Origin: Legionellales bacterium
GTDB taxonomy: Bacteria > Pseudomonadota > Gammaproteobacteria > WLWR01
Assembly: GCA_012103495.1 (NCBI GenBank)
Contig: WLWR01000025.1
Span: 1 to 12,862, forward strand
DNA length: 12,862 bases
Direction of reading: 5' to 3'
Shown in pieces: positions 7,163 to 12,862 of this stretch. The notes below the pieces were generated by a model, which did not search any database, was not told the origin of the DNA, and was given only the letters and a program-made list of their open reading frames with translations. Position 1 is the stretch's first letter; each line of letters begins with the position of its first letter. Both the position numbers and the translations under genes were made by a program.

Positions 7163-8052
7163 TGAATCGTTCAACTGTTATTATCATTGTGATTATTGCT
7201 TTAATTGTAGGATATGCCAGTATTTTCACTGTGCAAGAGGGGCAAAGTGGTTTGCTGACTCGATTGGGTAAATTGGAACGCAATGCCAACGGTGAGGTTA
7301 AAATTTATACGCCGGGATTGCATTTCAAAGTACCATTTATCAACCAAGTGCTTATTTTTGATACCCGATTGCAAACGTTAGACATTGAATCATCACGCAT
7401 TGTCACCGAGGAAAAGAAAGATGTGCTGGTTGATTATTATGTAAAATGGCGCATCATCGATTTGTCACGTTATTACACCCGTACCCAGGGCAATCCATTT
7501 CAAGCAGAGACATTGCTGCGTCAACAAATCAACGATGGGTTGCGCGCGCAATTTGGTAAACGCAATATCAGTGAAGTGGTGTCTGGTGAGCGGACTGACA
7601 TTATGGAAACCGTACAATTACAGGCACAATCCACGGCACAAAATTTAGGAATCGATGTGATTGATGTGCGAATTAAGCGGATTGATTTGCCGGTAGAAGT
7701 TAGTAATGCTGTGTTTGAACGGATGCGTACCGAGCGCCAACGAATTGCCAATGGACATCGTGCCGATGGTAAATCAAAAGCGGAGCAAATTCGTGCCCAA
7801 GCTGATGCACGTTCAGCTATTATTGTGGCTGAGGCGCGCAGCGAAGGTCAAAAAATTCGCGGGAAAGGCGATGCAAGAGCGGCTGAAATTTACGCGAATG
7901 CCTATGGCCAAAATCGCGACTTTTTTAATTTTTATCGCAGTATGGATGCTTATCGTTCAATCTTTAATACCAGCCAGGATTTTCTGGTGTTGCAACCTGA
8001 CGGCGATTTTTTCAAGTATTTTAATCGAGCGGATGCTCAGGTAGCCGAATAA
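7162..8052 (+). CDS. hflC: HflC, SPFH-domain partner of HflK
   Basis: Second subunit of the HflKC complex controlling FtsH proteolysis. The 296 residues carry an N-terminal signal-anchor helix (about 5-23) directly after MNRS, then the SPFH domain with TVQEGQSGLLTRLGK, PGLHFKVPF and DTRLQTLD, and a charged coiled-coil segment containing the HflC block ERMRTERQRIANGHRADGKS and repeated Ala/Glu/Arg-rich turns ending at YGQNRDFFNFYRSMDAYR. Shorter than E. coli HflC (334). The start codon overlaps the hflK stop. It is followed after 14 bases by purA, without the small yjeT gene that lies there in E. coli. Confidence 0.97.
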   Translation: MNRSTVIIIVIIALIVGYASIFTVQEGQSGLLTRLGKLERNANGEVKIYTPGLHFKVPFINQVLIFDTRLQTLDIESSRIVTEEKKDVLVDYYVKWRIIDLSRYYTRTQGNPFQAETLLRQQINDGLRAQFGKRNISEVVSGERTDIMETVQLQAQSTAQNLGIDVIDVRIKRIDLPVEVSNAVFERMRTERQRIANGHRADGKSKAEQIRAQADARSAIIVAEARSEGQKIRGKGDARAAEIYANAYGQNRDFFNFYRSMDAYRSIFNTSQDFLVLQPDGDFFKYFNRADAQVAE

Positions 8053-8066
8053 TTGAGTTGTAAATT

Positions 8067-9362
8067 ATGGTGAATCATTTAGTGGTCCTTGGCACTCAGT
8101 GGGGTGATGAAGGCAAAGGAAAAATCGTCGATCTGCTCACTGAGCAAGTTGCCGCTGTGGTCCGTTTCCAAGGGGGACATAATGCAGGTCATACCTTAAT
8201 CATTGATGGGCATAAAACGGTGCTGCATTTAATTCCTTCTGGTATTTTGCATGCCAATACCCAATGTTACATTGGCAATGGGGTGGTGATTTCATTGCCC
8301 GCTCTGTGGGATGAAATAGAACAATTAATCGCTCAGCAAGTGCCGGTAATGGAACAATTAAAAATCAGTTATGCATGTCCGATTATTTTGCCAACCCACA
8401 TTGCATTGGATCAGGCGCGTGAAGCAGCAAAAGGCGAACAAGCAATTGGCACAACAGGACGTGGCATTGGCCCGGCGTATGAAGACAAAGTCGCACGACG
8501 TGGATTGCGAATGAGTGATTTATTAAATGAATCACAATTGTTAGCCAAAGTGACACCCTTGGTGGCATATCATAATTTTCTATTAACTGAATATTACCAG
8601 CAATCTTCCATTGTCTTGGAGCAAGTGGTGGATGAATGTTTAACCTTCGCTGCTAAAGTGACACCCCTGTTAGCCGATGTAGTGCAATTGTTAAGTGAAC
8701 ATCAAGGTCGAGGCGATCGATTGTTGTTTGAAGGAGCGCAAGGTTTGTTGCTGGACATTGATCATGGAACTTACCCTTATGTTACCTCATCCAATACCTC
8801 AGTTGGCAGTGTTACCAGTGGGGCAGGCGTTGGCCCGCTGGCATTGGATGCAGTGTTAGGCATTACCAAAGCGTATACCACTCGTGTGGGTGGTGGACCT
8901 TTTCCTACCGAGTTAGTTGATACCATTGGGCAAACCATTGCCAAACGGGGCCAGGAATTTGGTGCTTCTACCGGGCGTGCGCGACGTTGTGGTTGGTTTG
9001 ATGCAGTGATTGTCAATCGCGCGGTACAGATTAACAGTGTAACGGGATTGTGTTTAACCAAGTTGGATGTGTTGGATACGTTGGAAACATTGTCTATTTG
9101 CTATGCCTATCGCACGGCAACAGGTGATGTTATTCATCAGCCACCGAACATTGTTGATGACTATCAACAATTGGAACCCATTTACGAAACCTTACCAGGT
9201 TGGCAAACGTCAACCAAAGGCGTAACGTCTTTTGATCAACTGCCGATCAATGCACAACGGTACATCGAACGTATTGCTGAATTAACTGGTGTTCCTATTG
9301 TCATTTTATCAACCGGTCCTGATCGTCAAGAAACCATTTTGTTAGAACCGGTGTTTGATTGA
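8067..9362 (+). CDS. purA: Adenylosuccinate synthetase
   Basis: Cytoplasmic enzyme joining IMP and aspartate with GTP hydrolysis to give adenylosuccinate, the first committed step to AMP. The 431 residues match the family length. Motifs: GTQWGDEGKGKIVDLL with catalytic Asp14; GGHNAGHT with His42; GTTGRGIGPAYEDKVARRG (128-146); EGAQG...DIDHGTYPYVTSSN (222-243); the aspartate-loop region STGRARRCGWFDA (301-312); and TKLDVLD (331-337), which contacts the guanine base. The 14 bases before the ATG contain no strong Shine-Dalgarno sequence, so translation may depend on the upstream hflC. Confidence 0.98.
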   Translation: MVNHLVVLGTQWGDEGKGKIVDLLTEQVAAVVRFQGGHNAGHTLIIDGHKTVLHLIPSGILHANTQCYIGNGVVISLPALWDEIEQLIAQQVPVMEQLKISYACPIILPTHIALDQAREAAKGEQAIGTTGRGIGPAYEDKVARRGLRMSDLLNESQLLAKVTPLVAYHNFLLTEYYQQSSIVLEQVVDECLTFAAKVTPLLADVVQLLSEHQGRGDRLLFEGAQGLLLDIDHGTYPYVTSSNTSVGSVTSGAGVGPLALDAVLGITKAYTTRVGGGPFPTELVDTIGQTIAKRGQEFGASTGRARRCGWFDAVIVNRAVQINSVTGLCLTKLDVLDTLETLSICYAYRTATGDVIHQPPNIVDDYQQLEPIYETLPGWQTSTKGVTSFDQLPINAQRYIERIAELTGVPIVILSTGPDRQETILLEPVFD

Positions 9363-9392
9363 GTGGAATACACTTCAAGTGAGATGAGTCTA

Positions 9393-9476
9393 TGCCGAGA
9401 AGAGGACTTGAACCTCCACGGGGTTTCCCCCACTAGCACCTGAAGCTAGCGTGTCTACCAATTTCACCATCTCGGC
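9393..9476 (-). tRNA. tRNA-Leu, anticodon CAG
   Basis: Read on the - strand: acceptor arm GCCGAGA pairs with TCTCGGC followed by the discriminator A; the D-arm contains AATTGGTAGAC; the anticodon stem CTAGC/GCTAG encloses the loop TTCAGGT, giving anticodon CAG. A long variable arm (GGGG..AAA..CCCC type) identifies a class II tRNA, and the T-arm reads GTTCAAGTC. The CTAGC..loop..GCTAG arm closely resembles E. coli tRNA-Leu(CAG). The CCA end is not encoded: the bases after the discriminator read TAG, so CCA must be added after transcription. It lies antisense to the surrounding genes between purA and the secreted-protein gene. Confidence 0.95.
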
Positions 9477-9485
9477 AAGCAGCGT

Positions 9486-9514
9486 ACTCTAGCGTTAATT
9501 ATTTCGTAGATCAA
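9486..9514 (-). promoter_or_regulatory. Predicted sigma70-like promoter of the tRNA-Leu gene
   Basis: On the - strand: TTGATC (9509-9514), a 17-base spacer, TAGAGT (9486-9491). The expected start of transcription would be only about three bases before the mature tRNA 5' end, giving a very short leader. Confidence 0.4.
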
Positions 9515-9531
9515 CATGGATTGCCGCTTGC

Positions 9532-9560
9532 TAGCCAGAATATAGTAAGTACGTTATGAT
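9532..9560 (+). promoter_or_regulatory. Possible promoter for the secreted protein-rnr-gmk cluster
   Basis: TAGCCA (9532-9537), a 17-base spacer and TATGAT (9555-9560), about 44 bases upstream of the ATG at 9605. Matches to consensus are 4/6 and 5/6. It would be divergent from, and adjacent to, the tRNA promoter. Confidence 0.3.
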
Positions 9561-9604
9561 GCGTGCTAAATTTTAGTCATCCAATCAGGTTTTAGGAGTT
9601 TGTT

Positions 9605-10168
9605 ATGTATCAGCCAGGAGGCGTGAAAGTAAATGGCTGTTTACGATTTTTATTCATAGTCGTCTTCACATGGCCAGGGTTGATGTTGGCTAATGGCGAT
9701 GAATCGGCATTCCCACTAGGATGCGAGCCGCTGGTCCAATTTTTTAAACAAGACAAATTAGTATTGCCGGTGGCAAAAGGGAAGCCGCAACTTATTTTAA
9801 TTCAAAATGAGAAAACGCCTTTGGTTTGGTTGGTGAATCAACCTATCAAAGAGACTAAAGTGACGCAATGGACTTCGTCGTTATGTCAACAACGGTGGTC
9901 GGCGCTCATTGTTCAAGATGAAACATTAAATATGGCTTGTGTGGAATCGCGGCCCGGTTCAGAACAATATGTCCCGTGTCAGAATGTAATCACCGCGTGT
10001 ATCTATCCTAAATTAAACACCAAGAAAAAATCGTTAACCACGGGGTGGTTGGGGGAAAATCAAACGTTTCCGGAAATTCAGGCATTGATGTTTCAACAAG
10101 CGATTGAAATTCCTGGGGTGACTCCGGAACATTTATTACCCAAGGATGAAAAAAATGCAGAAGGTTAA
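9605..10168 (+). CDS. Hypothetical secreted protein, function unknown
   Basis: A 187-residue protein I do not recognise. The N-terminus has Lys8, Arg14 and then a hydrophobic stretch (about 15-28, LRFLFIVVFTWPGLML) that looks like a Sec signal peptide with cleavage near LMLA-NG or ANG-D (29-31), so a periplasmic or exported protein is expected. The predicted mature part has five cysteines (40, 94, 112, 125, 132), the last four within 39 residues, suggesting disulfides with one unpaired. It lacks a lipobox, since Cys40 is too far from the hydrophobic core. The ATG is preceded by AGGAG (9594-9598) six bases upstream; a GTG at 9623 sits only one base after AGGAGG and would remove part of the signal peptide, so ATG is preferred. 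Two bases separate its stop from rnr, so the genes are probably coupled. Confidence 0.75.
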   Translation: MYQPGGVKVNGCLRFLFIVVFTWPGLMLANGDESAFPLGCEPLVQFFKQDKLVLPVAKGKPQLILIQNEKTPLVWLVNQPIKETKVTQWTSSLCQQRWSALIVQDETLNMACVESRPGSEQYVPCQNVITACIYPKLNTKKKSLTTGWLGENQTFPEIQALMFQQAIEIPGVTPEHLLPKDEKNAEG

Positions 10169-10170
10169 TC

Positions 10171-12360
10171 ATGGGTAAACGCAAAAAATTTTCACGTAAG
10201 TCCGATCCACACAGTCAACGCGAAGCACAGAAGTATCAAAATCCAATTCCCAGTCGCGAGTATTTGTTAAATTATTTGGAAACGTATGGCAAACCAGCCA
10301 CCTTTGAACAAATTATTGATGAATTTGAATTGCAAGATGAGCAAGAACAAGAAGCTTTAACCTTTCGCTTAAAAGCTATGGTACGGGATCGCCAGGTGAT
10401 GTTGGATCGTCGAGGGCGTGTGTGTTTGTTAAATAAATTGATGCTGGTTGCCGGACGTGTGGAAGGGCATCCAGATGGATTTGGTTATTTGATCCCTGAC
10501 GATGGTAGCGAAGATTTATTTTTATCACCGAAACAAATGCGCAAAGTGTTGCATGGTGATCGAGCGTTGGTAAATAAAATTCCCAGTCAACGGCGAGGCA
10601 AATTTGATGGGGTGATTCATGAAGTGCTTGAGCGCGCCAATCAGCAAATTGTGGGACGATTTTATAAAGAGCAAAATGTTGCTTTTGTTGAACCAGAGAA
10701 TCGCCGCATCAATCAAGATATTCACATTTCGCAAACTGATATTGGGGGCGCCGCCAATGGTCAAGTGGTGTTGGTGGATATTGTTGGTCAACCATCGACG
10801 CGCAGTAAACCAATTGGCAAAGTTACTAAAGTTTTGGGTGATCATTTAGATCCTGGAATGGAAATAGATGTTGCGCTGTATTCGCATAACTTACCGCATG
10901 AGTGGCCGGCTGAAGTCTTTAGTGAAATTGAACGTTTTGGCAAACAAGTCAAACCGGGAGATAAGTTGGGGCGTACCGATTGTCGGGAGTTACATTGGGT
11001 AACGATCGATGGTGCCGATGCCAAAGATTTTGATGATGCCGTTTATTGCGAGTCTTTGGCGAAAGGTAAGTGGAAATTATTAGTCGCCATTGCCGATGTT
11101 AGTCATTATGTAACGGTTGACAGTGCGCTGGATCAAGAAGCGTTGCTCCGCGGTAATTCGGTTTATTTCCCCAACCGTGTCATCCCTATGTTACCACCTA
11201 TTTTGTCTAATCAACTGTGCTCGCTCAAACCCAAAGTGGATCGACTCAGTGTGGTTTGTGAAATGCACATTAATCAAGAAGGAACGTTGGAGAACTTTCG
11301 TTTCTATGATGCTGTGATCCATTCCCACGCACGTTTGACCTATGATAATGTGCAAAAAATGTTGGATGGTGATCAAGTGTTGCAAAAAAAATATCAGCAC
11401 GTTTGGCCGCAATTGAAAAATTTGCAGCAACTTTTTAATCTACTAATTACTGCTCGTCAGCAGCGTGGTGCGATTGATTTTGATACGGTGGAAACTCGAT
11501 TTCAGTTTGATGACAATGGCAAAATTAAAAAAATACTGCCGACGCGTCGGCATACTGCTCACCGCATCATTGAAGAATGTATGCTGTTAGCCAATGTCTC
11601 GGCGTCGCGTTTTTTACAGGAATATCGATTACCGGGTATTTTTCGAGTACATGATCGTCCTGCTGTGGAAAAGATAGAAGATTTGCGTAGCTTTTTAGGT
11701 GAATTGGGAATTCATCTCACAGGTGGGGAACATCCAACCACCAAGGATTTTGCCAAAATATTACATCAAGTGGCCGATAGACCAGACAAAGAATTAATTC
11801 AAACCGTGTTACTACGTTCCTTAAAACAAGCCGAGTATGCGACTGAAAATGTGGGGCATTTTGGTTTGGCGTATACCGAATATACCCATTTTACTTCTCC
11901 CATTCGTCGCTATCCTGATTTGTTGGTGCATCGAATGATTAAACATATTTTGCATCATCAATCACCGGAGCAATTGCCTTACAACGTTGAGCAATTACAG
12001 CAGATGGCCACGCATTGTTCGACCACCGAACGGCGAGCAGATGAAGCAACTTATGACGTGATTGCTTGGCTCAAATGTGAATTTATGCAGGATAAACTGG
12101 GGCAAGTGTTTTCTGGTCGGGTCACTTCTGTAACAGGGTTTGGTGTATTCGTCCAATTGGATGATGTTTTTGTCGAAGGTTTGATTCATGTTACCAATTT
12201 GCCAAAAGATTATTATCGATTTGATCCGGTTCGACATCGATTGACTGGTGAACGTACTGGACGAGCGTTTCGATTAACCGATCCTGTAACCGTGTTGGTG
12301 ACGCGGGTGGATTTAGATGAGCGTAAGATTGATTTTGATTGGGTTGATGTAGAAGAGTGA
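10171..12360 (+). CDS. rnr: Ribonuclease R
   Basis: Processive 3'-to-5' exoribonuclease of the RNB family that degrades structured RNA and takes part in rRNA quality control and trans-translation. At 729 residues it is shorter than E. coli RNase R (813). Order: basic N-terminus MGKRKKFSRK; an RNase R winged-helix region (about 28-90); cold-shock domains (about 93-230) starting AGRVEGHPDGFGYLIPDD; the RNB catalytic domain with metal-binding Asp280, Asp286, Asp288 and Asp289 in IDGADAKDFDDAVY; the conserved TSPIRRYPDLLVHR near 575-588; and an S1 domain (about 643-725). The protein ends just after S1 and lacks the long Lys-rich tail of the E. coli enzyme. Its likely ribosome-binding site, AGAAGG, lies in the last codons of the upstream gene. 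Five bases separate it from gmk. Confidence 0.97.
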   Translation: MGKRKKFSRKSDPHSQREAQKYQNPIPSREYLLNYLETYGKPATFEQIIDEFELQDEQEQEALTFRLKAMVRDRQVMLDRRGRVCLLNKLMLVAGRVEGHPDGFGYLIPDDGSEDLFLSPKQMRKVLHGDRALVNKIPSQRRGKFDGVIHEVLERANQQIVGRFYKEQNVAFVEPENRRINQDIHISQTDIGGAANGQVVLVDIVGQPSTRSKPIGKVTKVLGDHLDPGMEIDVALYSHNLPHEWPAEVFSEIERFGKQVKPGDKLGRTDCRELHWVTIDGADAKDFDDAVYCESLAKGKWKLLVAIADVSHYVTVDSALDQEALLRGNSVYFPNRVIPMLPPILSNQLCSLKPKVDRLSVVCEMHINQEGTLENFRFYDAVIHSHARLTYDNVQKMLDGDQVLQKKYQHVWPQLKNLQQLFNLLITARQQRGAIDFDTVETRFQFDDNGKIKKILPTRRHTAHRIIEECMLLANVSASRFLQEYRLPGIFRVHDRPAVEKIEDLRSFLGELGIHLTGGEHPTTKDFAKILHQVADRPDKELIQTVLLRSLKQAEYATENVGHFGLAYTEYTHFTSPIRRYPDLLVHRMIKHILHHQSPEQLPYNVEQLQQMATHCSTTERRADEATYDVIAWLKCEFMQDKLGQVFSGRVTSVTGFGVFVQLDDVFVEGLIHVTNLPKDYYRFDPVRHRLTGERTGRAFRLTDPVTVLVTRVDLDERKIDFDWVDVEE

Positions 12361-12365
12361 TATGT

Positions 12366-12862
12366 ATGACAACAGCACACGGTCAATTATTTATTGTTGC
12401 TGCGCCTTCAGGGGCTGGTAAAACCAGCTTGGTGCAGTCATTGGTGAGTCGATTAGACCATTTGAAAATCTCTATTTCACACACCACACGAGCCAAACGC
12501 CCACTGGAGAAAAATGGTGTCAATTATTTTTTTATTGATACGGATCAATTTCAACAAATGATAGAGCAGGATGCTTTTTTAGAATATGCCAACGTCTTTA
12601 ATTGCCAATATGGTACGTCAAAAGCATGGGTCTTTGATCAGTTGCGGCAAGGAACAGATATAATTTTGGAAATTGATTGGCAGGGGGCTAACCAAATCAA
12701 GCAACAATTTCCTCAAGCACAAAGTATTTTTATTTTGCCACCCAGCTTAGCCGAATTGGTGCAACGTTTAAAAAAACGTCAACAAGATGATAGTGCTACG
12801 ATTGAATATCGAATGAAGCAAGCGCAAGATGAAATGGAACACTATGTCGAGTTTGATTATTT
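12366..12862 (+). CDS. gmk: Guanylate kinase, 3' end beyond window
   Basis: Phosphorylates GMP to GDP with ATP in the cytoplasm. The first 165 residues of about 205 are present. Motifs: P-loop APSGAGKT near residues 14-21, the GMP-binding segment SISHTTRAKRPLEKNGVNYFF, EYANVFNCQYGTSK, and ILEIDWQGANQIKQ as the Walker B region, followed by IFILPPSLAELVQRLKKR and the lid region. The ATG at 12366 starts the protein as homologues do; the ATG at 12362 is out of frame. AGAAGAG (12351-12357) at the end of rnr serves as the likely ribosome-binding site. The usual neighbours of gmk (yicC, rpoZ, spoT) are not upstream here. Confidence 0.96.
   Translation, partial: MTTAHGQLFIVAAPSGAGKTSLVQSLVSRLDHLKISISHTTRAKRPLEKNGVNYFFIDTDQFQQMIEQDAFLEYANVFNCQYGTSKAWVFDQLRQGTDIILEIDWQGANQIKQQFPQAQSIFILPPSLAELVQRLKKRQQDDSATIEYRMKQAQDEMEHYVEFDY

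Noticed and set aside
9371..9382. Palindrome CACTTCAAGTG after purA as a terminator
   Set aside because: The stem is very short with almost no loop and no T-run follows on either strand.
1..12862. CRISPR array, complete insertion sequence, prophage or integrase
   Set aside because: No regularly spaced repeats, transposase, integrase or phage genes were seen anywhere in the window.

Overview
The window is chromosomal DNA from a gammaproteobacterium of moderate G+C. The order hfq-hflX-hflK-hflC-purA-(two elements)-rnr is the classic gammaproteobacterial arrangement. Protein style, gene spacing and a tRNA gene without an encoded CCA would fit a Legionella/Coxiella-like lineage, but that placement is an inference and not proven.

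Region 1 (1-4015) is a histidine-utilisation locus. It holds the C-terminal half of urocanate hydratase (hutU) and a complete histidine ammonia-lyase (hutH), both on the + strand. Between them, on the - strand, sits an AT-rich gene for a 461-residue protein kinase-like protein whose catalytic HRD motif reads HGN. The HutH cofactor triad, normally Ala-Ser-Gly, reads Ala-Cys-Gly. HutH deaminates histidine to urocanate and HutU hydrates urocanate, so the two flanking genes encode consecutive steps. The inserted kinase-like gene has no evident role in that pathway. A TTGTA-N4-TACAA inverted repeat lies in the divergent promoter region.

Region 2 (4016-4311) has no convincing gene. Its first 100 bases are clearly richer in G+C than the rest and contain a long interrupted inverted repeat of unknown origin.

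Region 3 (4312-9362) is hfq, hflX, hflK, hflC, purA: RNA chaperone, ribosome-associated GTPase, the two membrane SPFH proteins that modulate FtsH, and adenylosuccinate synthetase. Spacing is tight except for 5836-5974, before hflK, where a good sigma70-like promoter is visible.

Region 4 (9363-12862) holds a tRNA-Leu(CAG) on the - strand, then a + strand cluster. The cluster is a small secreted Cys-containing protein of unknown function, RNase R (rnr), and the first 165 codons of guanylate kinase (gmk), which runs off the window. The three genes are separated by 2 and 5 bases and are probably cotranscribed.
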